Assembly (NCBI GenBank): GCA_013397075.1
Contig: VWZS01001907.1
Location: 777,947-841,946 of the forward strand
Reading direction: 5' to 3'
DNA from: Rhabdornis inornatus
Taxonomy: Eukaryota; Chordata; Aves; Passeriformes; Rhabdornithidae
Length of the DNA stretch: 64,000 bases
Translations under genes and position numbers: made by a program
The notes under the pieces: generated by a model
Seen by the model: the letters and a program-made list of their open reading frames with translations, nothing else
Told to the model about the DNA's origin: nothing
The model's database searches: none
In this document: positions 14,701-27,902 of the stretch, piece after piece
How the letters are laid out: each line of letters opens with the position of its first letter
Numbering within the stretch: position 1 is the stretch's first letter

Positions 14701-16855
14701 TAGGCAGATTCATCTGTGTGCCTGGATTACTCAATGCATATGTTGAAAATATCAAGTGAAAGCAAGACAAACATCACAACCCATATTTAGAAGGACACCT
14801 TCTTTTTTTTTTTAATAAAGCTGTTGTTAAAAATAAAATCAAGCTGTTAATTTCAATAACAGATAACTACACACAATACATTCCCTTCACAAAACTCACA
14901 ACAGCACATTAACTGGTAGTTACCAGACTGGAGCGACAGCTGGGAGGCCAACACCAGCCATTCCATCAGAAGCAGAACATTTTACTGCTACAACAAGGGC
15001 TAGCAGGGATTCAGAAAGTGCTTCAAGTGATCCCTTGTCTCAGCTGGTATTGAGGCTGTAGCTGCTTTCTGCAGAGAGGAGCCACCACTGCCTCAGGTGC
15101 CATGTGAGTTAGGCATCCCACTGTTGATCCTGATGTTTGCTGGAGGCCTGGTGGCGTTCAACAAATTTGACTGCCTCACATGCTAATATATCCATGCTTG
15201 TGGATTCAACAGCATCACTGGGTCTGGAGCTAACCAGGTTCTGAGAGACTTTCAGACATGACCTCTTAGTACACTCTTTTGCCCTCTTTGACTCACTCTC
15301 TTCTGGTGTCCACTTCCATCCCCCATACATAAATACCTATGGAATCCATCCACACCCACACAGAAGAGACCTTTACAACATACATACAGGAGATCTGGCA
15401 CTTCAGGGAAAAAGCAGAGCTGCTAGGTGGTACCATGTGAACTGTACTCCTATGTGCAGTGGCTCAAGAAGTGATGTCAACAGGACAGTGAAAGTCAGAG
15501 TAAAAACTACAATTTTACTTGTTTACAGTGAATATAATTTTTTAAAAAACTAAGAACTATAAAGGTAAAACAAATGTGAAGTTATTCAAGTGCTTTTTTA
15601 TTTAGCATATTGTTTCAATAATAGATTAAAACCAAGTTCAAAATCGTCTGCTTTGATCAATCATCAAGAGACCATAGTCTATTTTTTCATCAGAATCAGC
15701 TTTGTAGCTTATATCTCAGCACTGGAAAAAGCAATTGCCTTCTTTTCTCCCATGGGAAAAAATATAAAAGGAAACAGAATAAATCACATGAATTTATGCA
15801 AAATCAGAAATGTCACTATTTGTGTCATATGCTTCTATGTCCTATAACCACTTAGCCACCAACTTGTTAGTCCTGCATTGTGGTGAGCATCCAGCATCAA
15901 AGGAGAGTAGTGCTGTGTTAGCCTGCGCTTAACTGGTACAGATCTCAAACCACCTCACAAAATCTGCCCAATACTCTTATCCTCATTTTGCAAAGAAGAA
16001 ACTGATATACAAAGAAAAGATGTTTGATATTGATGGCAGAATCAGGATACATATGCTAAGTTTTTTTCTGGAAAAATACTAATTTTTTTTTCTATTTTCT
16101 TTAGTATGGAGGACTAGAAAGTTGAGGCTGCATATTTCTCAGCTCTTCTTTGACAAGAAACCTGTTAATCTTCCCAAATTCTCTTATTTTCTTCAGTATT
16201 TCCCTCTCTGTAACTTATCCCAAACCAATCCTGGTCACAAGTAGTCAGAAGTGATATAAACCTTCAGTACCAGTCGTTTCAAAGAACAATTCCCTCTTCA
16301 GGTTCAGACCTGTCCCTTATAATCTCACCATTTTCTCTTAATCCACTGCTTCCCATAATGAAAACAGGCACAATTGTAATGAAAATAGTTTTGAAAATAA
16401 AGTGGGTTTATAATGTAGTTCATAAAGGAACAAAAACCTGCAGAAGTCAATTAATAGGAGTCCCATGATCCCTATTCACAGGACTAAACTAAAATTTTCT
16501 CACAGAAGAGAATATAAGTAAAATCAAGCAAACATGAAGATAAATTCCACCTTAGTGAACTGTCTCCAAACATTTCATATCTCATCTCTGTAGCTTGTTA
16601 CCCACTTTTATTCAAGTATAACAATCCACTGAATAATCTATATGAATACTCTTGATCTGGAACCTATGCACAAAGACTTCCTAACGTGTTTTGTAGGAAC
16701 ATATAATCTTGCTTCCATTCTCCAGCCAGAAATAATGCAGTTTTGGAATAAATTTCTTGCCAAGAAGCTCCATTTTCACTTTATGGGACCATTCCACATT
16801 AAGCTCACTATTTCCAATGAGATCTTTCGATCAACCTATTCACAAGACAGTTTCA
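11720..16855. other. Gene-free intergenic stretch
   Basis: AT-rich non-coding DNA with no exon seen. The part around 12,940-13,200 is unusually rich in TAAT cores and could be regulatory. A short A/AC-rich low-complexity tract lies at 14,443-14,490. Confidence 0.55.
14443..14490. repeat. A-rich / (AC) low-complexity tract
   Basis: Runs of A alternate with short ACACAC blocks and end in an AAC/CCC-rich segment. It is a simple sequence repeat in non-coding DNA. Confidence 0.85.
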
Positions 16856-16965
16856 TGGAATCATAGCATGGTTTGGGTTGGAAGGGACTTTAAAATCATC
16901 TAGTCCACCCTGCCTGCCATGGACAGAGAATCTTCCACTAGAAAGTTGTTTCAAAACCAACAAAA
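16856..16965 (-). mobile_element. CR1 LINE 3' fragment
   Basis: The plus strand carries 'ggaatcatagcatggtttgg' followed by 'gttggaagggactttaaaa' and 'tcatctagtcca'. This is the reverse complement of the hallmark 3' end of avian CR1 elements. Only about 110 bases remain, so the copy is strongly 5'-truncated and cannot move. No protein is encoded. Confidence 0.85.
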
Positions 16966-18569
16966 CTACACTGAAAAGGCAAGTGTATTTCAGGTTTTAT
17001 ATTAGTAATCCAGAGCTATTCTCAGTTTGCCTGCCTTTATGGAGGGGTGAGGCAATCACAAGAATAGATCAACATCCATTCAAGCATTTCCAATAACTTT
17101 TTCGTTGTCTTCTCCGTTAGTACCAAGCATTGTGCATATGGGCAGGCTCTACATATCTGTAGAGGAAGTTAAGGCACATAGTAGAAGGAAAGCTGGCTAG
17201 AGCTTAAACCAGTGAGTACTAGAGGTGCTCAGGTCAGTGCTTGCTGAAGGGCTATCAAGCTGAACTCTGCTTGGTGAGAAACGTGGGATTATCCCTGGGA
17301 ACAATTGCACTAACTCACAAGACATGTGGAGCCTGGTCTAAACCCAAGCCTAACCTTGAGTCCTGCAAGCACTAGTCTCTAATTGCTGCTTCCTCTACCC
17401 AGCCTGGGTGACAAGAAGAGAGCAAGAAAGCCGACCTGCAGAGCAGCACCTGCTGGCAGCTGGAACAGCAGCACTGCTTCTGGATTCCTCCTGCTTGAGC
17501 ACCTCAGCCTGTTGGCAGAGCTCACAATACAAATACAGCTGCTAACTGCAGGCTTTCACAGATCAGGTCCACTATGTTCTCTCACTGTATCTGACAGGGA
17601 CTAATGCCTGAAATCACACTGGTCTTAAAAACAGAGGCTCTCCAGAGTTGCAATTTTCAAGCACAGTCCTTTTCCCTAGCACGAGGCTTATCTCAGAGCC
17701 AACTGCATTGCATCAGCCTCCTGGAAGACGTCCTTTGAAAGGTTTTTCACCTTTCTTTTCCATTTGGGGACAAAAGTGTTTCAATCATATCATCCAACAC
17801 ATAAACAGGAAGAGATTCTCACTCACAAGTTTGAGAACCAGAAGTAACATTTTAAAATAGCAAGCAGCAATCTTTGTGAGAGTGAAAAATTCACTTGGAA
17901 AGCATCAAAGTGTGTGGAGACCTCACACTGTTTGGAGGAGCTGGTTCTTTGAGATCTATCTGTGGATCAGTTAGATGGGTCCTACAAACAGCTCTTGATT
18001 CACCCCCCCCCTCCCCCCCCAAATATTAGGATACCAAACAAGTGCTCTCAGAAAGGGCAATAATTCAGTTTCTGCTGTTAATCTGCACAGAGATCTCATG
18101 CAAAACTCTCTGCCCTCCAGGTGATACAGTTATATGATTTCACTCACATGAGCTCACTCATGATCTGACCTGGCAAAAAGGGCAATTAAATTGTTGAAAA
18201 GGAAACCATTTTAAAAGTTGAGGGAAATCTTCACACAACTGATTTTACTAATGTTGTTCACACAGCTTTCTAGAGATGGCCTAGCTACATGCAATACATA
18301 TAACTAAATAATTTATATAACTGAGTTCACACTTCCACTGAATCATCTATGCAGTGAATAGTGATTAATTCACTCTTTACAATAAAATTATCCTGACACA
18401 GCCATGCAAAAAATAACAAAGCAGGGCTTGTGAATTTCTCTGTTAACTGAAAATCAAACAAATTCAGCAGAAACACTTTGTTACTGTCTAAGCAATAAAA
18501 ATGTTATATATCTTAGAAGAGCAGAGATTCAATTTCCTATTCATACTTGGCAATTGTTAGCTAACTGAA
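16966..18569. other. Gene-free intergenic stretch
   Basis: No exon, RNA gene or recognisable transposon was seen. A C-rich homopolymer tract lies at 18,003-18,020. Confidence 0.5.
18003..18020. repeat. Poly-C tract
   Basis: Seventeen C residues are interrupted by one T. It is low-complexity DNA. Confidence 0.85.
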
Positions 18570-19450
18570 ATTCCTCAGACGGTGATAAAGCATGGGCTGG
18601 ATAAATGGGTTGTAACGTGGAATGAAAACCTGCTGAACTGTCAAGGGGTTCAAAGGGTTGTGACCAATGGCCCAAAGCCCAGCTGGAGGCCAGTCACTGA
18701 TAATGTACATCAGGGTTTGATGCTGAGGCCAGTAGTATTTTACATCTTCATTAATGGTCTGGATAATGGGACAGGGTGCACCCTCTGCAATTTTGCAGAT
18801 GGTACAAAACTGGGAGGAGTGGTTGACACACCAGAGATTTGTGCTGCCATCAGAAGGACCCTGGTCAATAGGTCATGAAAATTGACAGAGCAAAATGGCA
18901 AATCCTGCATCAAGGGTGAAATAACCCCACACACCAGTGCAAGCTGGGGCTGACTAGCTGGAAGGATGCTCTAAAGAAAGGGATCTAGGGATACTGGTTG
19001 AATACGAGCCAGCAATGTGCCCTTGTGAGAAAGAAGGCAAATAGCCTCCAGGACTGGATGAGACAGAGCATTGCCAGCAGGTTGAGGAAGGTGTTCCTTC
19101 CATTCTGCTTAGCATTGGCAAGATCCTACCTGGAGTCCTGCATCCAGGACTGAGTTTCTCAAAACAAGAGACATAAACACATCTTAGCAAGCCCAGCACA
19201 AGAGTCACAAAGATGATGTAGGGCCTGAAGCACCTATCATATGAAGAGAGATTGATAGAGGTAAAATTATTTAACCTGGAGAAAAGAAGGCACAAGGAGA
19301 ATCTTACAAATGTGCAAAAATACCTATCCAGAAAGAGGAAAGAAGACAGAACCAGATTCTTCTCAGTGGCATCCAGTGACAAGACAGGAGGCAATGAGCA
19401 CACAGTCCAATGAAACACAGGAAGTTCCATTTAAACACAAGAAAAGTTTA
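18570..19450 (+). mobile_element. CR1 LINE fragment, degenerate reverse transcriptase and 3' part
   Basis: Translation from 18,582 to 18,878 gives a 98-residue open stretch that follows the CR1 reverse transcriptase. It has RVVTNG, SWRPVT, a degenerate version of the GVPQG turn (NVHQG), FINGLD, then CNFADGTKLGG and a DTPE block. The catalytic FADD box reads FADG, so the second essential aspartate is lost. Downstream DNA follows the CR1 order ('cctggagtcctgcatcca', then 'gttccatttaaacacaaga') with stops and indels. The copy ends near 19,450 without the usual 3' terminal repeat. It is a dead fragment, truncated at both ends, in sense orientation to VASH1. Confidence 0.85.
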
Positions 19451-20389
19451 GTGTGATGGTGGGCAAGCACTCAAACACAATTTCAACATAACTTTAACCA
19501 ATGGCTATGGATTCCATGCATTTGTGTGCTCTGGCTGACACCTCCCCATATATTTTTACATGCATATAAGCATTCATCAATGTTCCAGGCTCAGCTTTTT
19601 AAGCCATCACAACCTTATACTCCTAGTGTGTCAGAATATGAAATATCCAAATAACATTGACATCTAGCTATGTTTATGCCAGTTCTGAACTCACTGCACT
19701 CTTGAAGGTTATTCAAAAACAGAAAGAAGTAGATACTACAACAAAGGAATTTTTATATCATACTGGAGTTTGTATATTGTGCAGAAATATCTCTTCAGCT
19801 ACTTTGGCATGTTATTTTACCCCTCTGAATCTAAAAGAAAACATGGGTTAGTTTTCACTAGCTGATCTTTATATTTTTTGTCATCTTCACTTTTCACATT
19901 TCCAGCAAACACAGAACTAAGCAAAAACGCAGAAAACTCAAACCATCTACAAGTTGAGTGTCTCCTTGGGCTGATATCACGGGTCCAAGCACTTATTCAA
20001 GTACACAGATCCTCAGTGCCTGTCTTTGTGAGATCATTTTTTATAATCAGTCAACTAAACTCAGTATTTGTTTAGTTTTCAGTCCATAGCATGTAAAAAC
20101 TCCAGCAGTACAGCAGGAGAGGTGAATAAAAACAGACAGTGGATCTTGTCACAGGTACAATCTACCCTTTGGGTAAACGCTTCATACCTGGAAAAGCCAG
20201 ACGGAAAGACTAGGGTCATGTTAATGGAAACAAAGAAGCAAAATGGCCGGTGACTACAAAGAAGAGGTTGGTTGAGATGGGTCTTGAAATGAAACATTTC
20301 TCTTCTTTGGCTACACCTTTGGCTAGCCTTCGGCTGACCTACAAGGTATTTTGCAAAGTTCACCCAAAAAAGACAGCAGAGATAGAAGA

Positions 20390-20735
20390 TACTAGAACTG
20401 TTCTGGGTCAGACCAGAGGCCAGGCTAGCCTGATAACTTGTCTCCTACACCACCTCATAGTCATTGAATGTGCAATCACAAAGCAGACTCAACTCTGGAG
20501 CAGTCAGCCTGAATAGAGGCATGTAAAGAACTCATCTTGCTGTCTGTGCTACTGTGAACAGAGACCAAAGATGGATACCTAGGAAAGGCATAAGAATAAG
20601 GTAGTCCTACATCCTGTGCATGTGAGAGGAGCCTGCTCTAAAACTTTAAAGTAACCAGCTGTGGCTTGTGGAAGAAGATATTCCAGTGAGGCTGTATTAC
20701 ACTATGATTTTTAAGGCATTAACTTCAAAAAGACA
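20390..20735 (+). repeat. Ancient amniote interspersed repeat
   Basis: The stretch begins 'ctgttctgggtcagaccaga' and continues through 'cttgtctcctac', then 'gatggatacctaggaaagg' and 'cataagaataagg'. It resembles an old repeat common in turtle, lizard and bird genomes with a 'ggtcagaccaaaggtcc' core followed by 'cctaggaaagagtataagaa'. I recognise the pattern but cannot assign the family name with confidence. It is diverged, non-coding, and directly precedes a CR1 copy. Confidence 0.4.
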
Positions 20736-20879
20736 AGCATTGGTGTATATAAAACAAATCAAAAAACAGCACGAATACCCCCTCCCACTTCAGATCCCAT
20801 TATGATCATAAGCCAAGTAGAACATTGTGATAAATATGCTGTGGTCATATACCTGTGAGGAGTTCCCAGCCTGCAGTGG

Positions 20880-22092
20880 AAACTGAAAATCTGTCAACAA
20901 GAAGACAAGTGAGCCAGTGGTCTTCTGTGATGGAAGAACTACATCAGTGGACAAGGGAAGAGCTATGGTTGTTATCTGGACATTTGTAAGGCCTTTGACA
21001 CAGGCCCTCACAACACCCTTCTCTCTAAATTGGAGAGATAAGGATTTGATGGATGGACTGTTTGGTAGATGAGGAATTGGTTGAAGTGGACAATGGCTCA
21101 ATATCCAGACAGAGATCAGTGACAAGTGGTGTCCCTCAGATGAGTGGGGTGAGCACTGTTTTGTATCTTCATCAATGACATAGACATTGGCATTGAGTGC
21201 ACCTTCAGCAAGCTGAAGTGCAAGGACCAAGCTCTCAGCTGTGCAGGTGACACACCAGGGGGACAGAATGCCATCCAGACAGACCTGGACAAACTCAAGA
21301 AGTAGGTCCACAGGAACTTCATGAAACCAAGTGCAAGGTGCTGCACCTGAGCTGAGGCAACCCCGGGTATCAATAGAAACTAGGGGATGGAAGAATTGAG
21401 ATAGAGGAGAAGGAAAAGGAGTTGAGGGTGCTGGTGGATGAGAGGCTGCACATGAACTGATGACATTCACTTGTAGTCCAGAAAGCCAAACATATGCCAG
21501 GCTGCATCAAAGGCAGTGTAGCCAGCAAGCTGAGGGGGTAATTTTGCCCCTCTGCTCTGCTCCATTGAGACCCCAGAGTGGATTCAGACAGCACTGAATC
21601 CACTCTGGGGTCTCCAGCACAGGAAGGAACTTTACCTGTTGGAGTGGGTCCAGAGAAGGGCCACAAAAATGATTGTAAGGATGAAATATCTCTCCTGTGA
21701 GGAAAGGCTGAGAGCTGGGGCTGTTCAGCCTGGAGGAAAGAAGGCTCTGGCAAGACCTTATTGTGGCCTTCCAGTAGTTACAGGGGGCTTACGAGAAAGA
21801 TGGAGACAGACTTTTTAGTAAGTCCTGTTGTAGGACAAGAAAGAATGCTTTTAAATTAAAAGAGGGTAGATTAAGAATAGATATAAGGAAGAGGGTTTTT
21901 TTATTATGAAGGTGGTGAAACATAAGCACAGGTTACTCACAGAGGAGGTAGATGCCCTATTCCTGGAAACATTCAAGGTCAGGTTGAATGCAACTCTGAG
22001 CACCTATTCTAGTTGATGCCCATGCTCATTGCAAGGGTGAGGACAATATGACCTTTCAAGGACCATTCCAAACTATTCTATGACTCTATGTT
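20880..22092 (+). mobile_element. CR1 LINE copy, 5'-truncated, with complete 3' end
   Basis: The segment starts in the reverse transcriptase: KAFDT is readable near 20,990 and VTSGVPQ near 21,120, then frameshifts and stops follow. It runs through the standard CR1 3' region ('ctgttcagcctggaggaaag', 'aggaagagggttttt', 'ttcaaggtcaggttgaatg') and ends at 'ccattccaaactattctatg actctatg' near 22,092, the expected CR1 terminus. At about 1.2 kb it is the longest CR1 in the window. It cannot encode a working protein. It also contains a perfect 21-bp inverted repeat, listed separately, that CR1 consensus sequences do not have. Confidence 0.9.
21567..21614. repeat. Perfect inverted repeat (21-bp arms, 6-base loop)
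   Basis: The left arm at 21,567-21,587 (starts 'gagaccccagag') is exactly the reverse complement of the right arm at 21,594-21,614 (ends 'ctctggggtctc'). Six bases separate them. It lies where CR1 elements normally read 'gagaccccacctggagt...' followed by 'gctctgggg', a natural imperfect palindrome, and has apparently been converted into a perfect one. Confidence 0.95.
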
Positions 22093-25000
22093 GCAAGTGT
22101 TCTTTATAGTTTGAGAGCCATCTAACGGTACATGATTGCTCAGGACACACTGGTGGGCTTTGCTGTGGTGAGAACAAGTTTCTGCTTCAGACTTTTGTGG
22201 CTCTCTGTATGTTGGATGCATCTGAAGCATACCTGGAACCCCAGCATTCTGAAGCTGCACTCCCCTGTGACAATGCAGCTCACAAGTACTAGGGCAAGGA
22301 ACTTGCAGGAGTTGAGAGTGTTCTTCCTTGGGCATCTGCTTGGAAAACAGTCTTCAAAAGATCAGGTGGTTGCTGCATGACATTCCAGGAAATGTTGTTC
22401 CCCTTTTGAAATATCTTGTCTTCCACAGGAATCACATTAACAGTGTCTGTTCCTTAAAAATCAAACTTTCCCAGAAGAAAGATAACAAAATGAAAGTACT
22501 AAAAGCTAAAAATACCCAAACCCAAAACCCACCACCACAAAGGAATTATTAGCCTATTAGCTTTGTCTATGCTACATAAATAAAAATGAGGGATTTTATT
22601 AACACTGTCTATGCTATATGGAAGGTTCTCAAGGAGCGGTACATGAAAATACACTGAAAGTACTGGATTTTTCCATTTTCATGTAAATCAAAAATGTCTT
22701 TGTGTTGTGCTACTTCATACAACCAAAATCCTAGAAATGCTATCTTTAAAAGAATCGTAAATGTGATACCTTGCAGAATTCAAAATATTTTAGTTACTTT
22801 ATAGTTTAATATTTTATGCTAATATATATAAAAATGTGATTATTTTCTAACTGTTGTGACTAAAAAATTAGTGTTATGGTATTGAAAGTCCAGGGATTGA
22901 GGGCTTCTCAAAATTTCTACTATGCACAAGGTACCAACAACATAACTGTGTCACAGGAAGAGCAAAGTTGAATGACTACTGCAGGCACAGAGCTTCTGGC
23001 AGGAGAATTACACAGCAGAGGGAGCAATTGCCTTTCATCACAGAAGCAATTGAGTCACTTTTATTCCTTACAACATTAGCATTGCTGTAGCTGCAAATTA
23101 TTCTAAGATGAGTTTGTACACAACACAGACGTTCTTATTAGATGAAACATGAAAACTGAAAAAAAAAAAAGAAAAAGCCCTGCAAGATCAAAAATTCTCT
23201 TTGAGTACAGCTGAGTACAAGAACTCTGCATTGACTTCGATAGGCATTGGTAAAGCATCTGAGAGAAAAAGCAGCTGGTCTCTCTCTGTTCAGGAACAAA
23301 GATACATAATTGCTAGTGTGAAACAGTGAGAATTTGAGAAGGGAAATTATCATTCATTATAATTATACTGAGTCTACAGTTGATAGTGACAATTTTATAT
23401 TCTAAGATATAGAAGGTTTCTTGAGAACAAAAGACATGAGATCGGGGTAAATCAACTGTGTATGTGTTTATTCTTTACTAGTTTTCTGTGAGAGTTTATT
23501 CTGGCATGTAGGCATTTCTTAGCTTGACCTACAAAGCTTCCAGGACACCATTTGGTGCAAAGGCTGAACAAGGTTACATTCTTGGCAGGGAGAATGTAGC
23601 AGCTAGAGACATGGGATATTGACTTTGGGGTGTATCATTCATATTAAGAAGCAGGAAGACACTCCAGAATGCATCTAGAAAAGGTGCTGCAGGTTTCAGC
23701 TGCAGCTCTATGTTTATAGAACCTCATAGAGAAATCGTGCCTCATGCCTTACACAGTTGAGGTCACTGCAATGCAAAATATTGTAGCTCACACTGTTTGC
23801 ATATGAATATGGCAAAATCAGCAATAAGATGAGAGCAGGTGGACACATTCAGTGATTTGTATTAATATCTAACAGCAATACTTTCTCTCATTCCATTCTT
23901 TAAATCTTTACTTTTCTGTAAGAGAAAAAATACAGCAAATTTCCATTTACAGTCTTCTGCCTACCAGACTAGTCAGACATGTTTATGACAATATCAACGG
24001 ACGTTAGTAAGATCAAGTGTTAGTCATAACTATCCTTTCTTTTGCACCCTTTGATTCCTACTAATATAATAAAATTTTACAGTTCAGCCTTCCCTTTGCT
24101 ATTCAGTCAAATCAGTTACAGGATCTAAAACTGAGAAAAAGATCTTTGCTCAGCATGGGTTCCCAAGAAGAGCAACTCAGTCATCCATGAAAGATATGAC
24201 TCAATTTATTACAACTGATTGATTAAAAAATATTTTGGCTATTTTCAATAAACCAAGACATCTTAATATACAATAAACTGCCAGAAGTCAAGAATGATAA
24301 CATATAACAACCAGTTTTATCATAACCACACCACTGGAAGGTAACTTTCACCCTTTCCAAGGACCAGTGAACTGATAGATGCTGCCTGCAGCACCAACTT
24401 CCTCTAAAGATCCACTTCTCAGGATAGAGGGGATCAATGTCCTGGAAAAAATCAGTGCAAGTGCCTCCAAGTTTGGCTGCTACATGTATCTGCCCTGCAG
24501 CTGACCACATTCTCACCGTGGGTATCTCATCACATAGAGCAAAGGTACTAACTACCAAGAAGTAGAAGTTACTTCAGTTGTTCAGCACTAAAACCAGCAG
24601 GAATCATCACAAAAACTACAAATAGGTGTCTGGCCAGCACCATAACCCAAATGACCAGAAACCCCACAAGCAACTAGTGAGGATCTGGCCCTTTGTAACA
24701 GTTGGTTTCAGGCCAAGAGAAAGCTGAACATCCATAGGGATGGCTGTAAATTGGCCAGTCTCCACCTACAAACAGAGAAAGCTGCTGCCATTCATCCCAC
24801 AAGTGTTCTTGGAATTTGCTTGCTACAGCTTTAAAAAAGGTCAGATAGAAGGTGCTCAAAAAAGAGTTATGTGTGATCACTCTGGCTGTTTTTATTGGGC
24901 AGCCAACTCTGCCTTATGACAGACAGCTGGGAAATGTAGCTACCAAGAGACTGAATTGTATCCACATTTAAGCACTCATGTTTCATTCTAGCACATAAAT

Positions 25001-27902
25001 TGTACAGCAGGAATTTAGGGGATGGAGCAGCTGCATTATGAGTAGAAATTTCTCTCCTTAATTTGAAGACACACAGGCTGAGGGGGATATAACTGAGAAC
25101 TGCAAAATCATGAAGGTAGTTGAGAAAGTGAGAGCAGATTGTTAGTCACCAAACCTTGTAATACTACAAGTATGGGCGCTCACTCAAACCGCATGCAAGA
25201 TAGGCTTCAAACAAACAAAAGAAATAATTTTATTGTACAAACACAGCTGTAGTAAAACTTTAGTGTTGTGGGACTAGGAGACCAATAATATCAGCAGGCT
25301 AGACAAAAAAAAGCAGGCTATAAAAAGAGAATTTTTTTTAAGGATAGCCATTCCAAAATTGTTAAGAGAATGTCCACAGGTGTACCTCCCAGAGATTTTA
25401 ATCCAGTGACGATGGATACTGAGGAAGAATGAGGGGAATGTACAAATTAATGGCCAGGATCATGTCCTAGCTCCATGTAGTATTGCCTGCTGTTACTGTC
25501 CAAAGCAAGGATACCTGTCTAGGTGAGCCTTAGGTTTGACAAAATAAGATATTTCTTACACTTTTATTGATGAAGCCATGACTGGAGAAAGTCATTGCCA
25601 CCGTAGGTTTAAGAGCCCAGACTCACTGCAGGAGAGGCAGCTGGTGTGGCTTCCCCCATAATCACTGTCAGACCACATGTACTTTAAAAACCTGTGCAGA
25701 AGCTATAATGCAATAGGAGTACACATTGAAGAACTGCTTCTGCCCCACAGAACACTGAAGCTAAATTCAGAATTGTTTCTGTTATATCCTGGTAGCTATA
25801 ACTACTGAAGTTTTGCAAAAATTCCCTTGCTGTTTTCCCTTACATGCAGCTCCTGTCCGTAACACTCCCTTCCCCAGAGAAACTCAATGATGGCACTAGG
25901 ATTTGTCCCTGTTACAGTATGAATTTCTCCCCAAAACTTGCAACCAAACAAGTAAGCTCAATTTCCAGCTTCATAAAGGTGGTATCTAAGAATGGCATGC
26001 CTGTCCCACTCTCACAATATAAGAGCAGACTTTTAAAGAAAAAATCTGTCATTTGCTAGCACTCAAACGCATGCTGGCTTCCTCTGAGCACAACAGATTT
26101 CACCTGCTTCCTTCCTTTTCCTTTCAGATGCCACAGCTGTGATGGATATGTTACTAACACACACAACACATGTGCCACATGTCCCTTTATCTTCTTCTCT
26201 CCATTTTTACACCCCTGAAGTACTGAGAGGAAATTCAGCTGACCAGAGCTATCTGGATGTATGCAAGGCCCAATCAAAGAGTCATGACACCAGACGGATT
26301 GACAATAGCTATTGTTCCTCCTACATATTAAATGCCACCTCTTTTCCCAGAATTTTCCATAACATATGTAGTGGTCACTAGTCTAAACTTGACCAAACAA
26401 CTCACCCAGCTTCATACTATAGTGGATGGGTGGGTGGATTTCTGAATATGTTTGTGACTTCCCAAGAAGCCATAAGAAAGATGGATCTAATTTTAGTGGA
26501 GCCCACTCTTTCTCAAGTCTGAGGAAAAATCTGTTTCCATTTTCTCTGAAGCCTGCAAGGCAAGTAGGAAGGCACAACACTTTCATCACTGAGATCTAAA
26601 AAAATATGACCATATACTAGCTCATTTCTCAGCATTCCAAATATAACCAGAAAGCATAGTGTTGTATAACACAAGAAGACAAGCACAGCCCTACAGTGAT
26701 AGAGATTTTATCTAGCTCCCATGTCAATGGCAACTGGCCAGCTGGAATTTGTTCATAAGTATTTATTTGATAGCAAGATGAGTTACACTGGTCCGGTTGC
26801 CTAGAAAATAAATAATTGGAAATTACAAGAGGAAATAACCTATTAAAGCCACCCATTTCCTCCACCAGGCATCACACAGGTATAATCCACTCTGTATACC
26901 CTTAGACAGAGTCAATTTCACAAGGTTGTCTGAGATAGTGGAGAACTGGACTAGAATCCTTCCCAGTGGAAGTGAACAGGAGACAGTGTCAACTCTTCTA
27001 ACACTAGGAGTAACAAATAAGACAATTGGATTCTCAGCAGTACAAAACAGTAGATCTCTACCAAGATCAGTTTCTCACAACTGAGCTATTAATGAGGTCA
27101 CCTCTCCCCAATGGCCTAAAAAATTTAACAATCAGAAAGCTGTATGATCCTAAATTCATTCTGGTTGTGGCAAAGGGAGAGCCATGTAAAATTATTCCTA
27201 AAGCCAAACAAGCAATGAAATGGGAGACACGAGAAGACACTAGAATGGGTTGAAAGTAACCAGGCCGTGGCACCAGAAACCAAATCCATTCCCTGGCATC
27301 AGACATCATTCAGGAAAGTTACTGCTTACAGAGGCTGACAGAAGAAGTTGCACTTATTGGAAATGTTCTCTAAATTTCAAGTTTTCTAGATTCTAAGTTA
27401 ATCCCAGTCCATTTTTAGGAATTGTTTTACTTTTCGTTATCCTGCAGGAAAAACACTTGATCCTACACATTTTCATTCCTAACCACTAGATGTCACTCAA
27501 CCCATTTCTGTCTCGTGCCCACCACCACGGCAATTTACTCCTGAGGTGAAAAAATAACCGAAAAAAAAAGCTAAATAATCACTACGGAGAAATAAAGAAC
27601 ATGTCAAATAGGACACAAAGTTTTCCCAAATACAGCCTCTTTGTAAGCCTGAAGTAGCTTTCAAATACACATAGGTCAAGATGTTTGGAAGCTGAGAGAG
27701 ATTCAGCACCACTTTCAGGTGGAGAGGGTAAAAAGATCAACATCCATAGTTACAGTCAGAGATATATTAACTGTTCAATTAATTTCCAATTCAAACAGCA
27801 ATAAAGTGAACAACTTGGGTGGAAAGAATTGCCTCTTAAGCCTCTGAAAAGTCCACTATATTCCCAAAGTGTGAGCTTTGTTCCCTGCAGTATATTCCAT
27901 AT
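22093..27902. other. Gene-free intergenic stretch
   Basis: No exons, RNA genes or clear transposons were seen in these 5.8 kb. The DNA is AT-rich and looks unique. Open frames are short and unsupported. Confidence 0.5.

Noticed and set aside
18954..19430. A 158-codon open frame on the minus strand
   Set aside because: It is antisense to the CR1 copy at 18,570-19,450 and resembles nothing known.
20790..21470. A 226-codon open frame on the minus strand
   Set aside because: It is antisense to a CR1 LINE reverse transcriptase segment on the plus strand; the protein has no recognisable domain.
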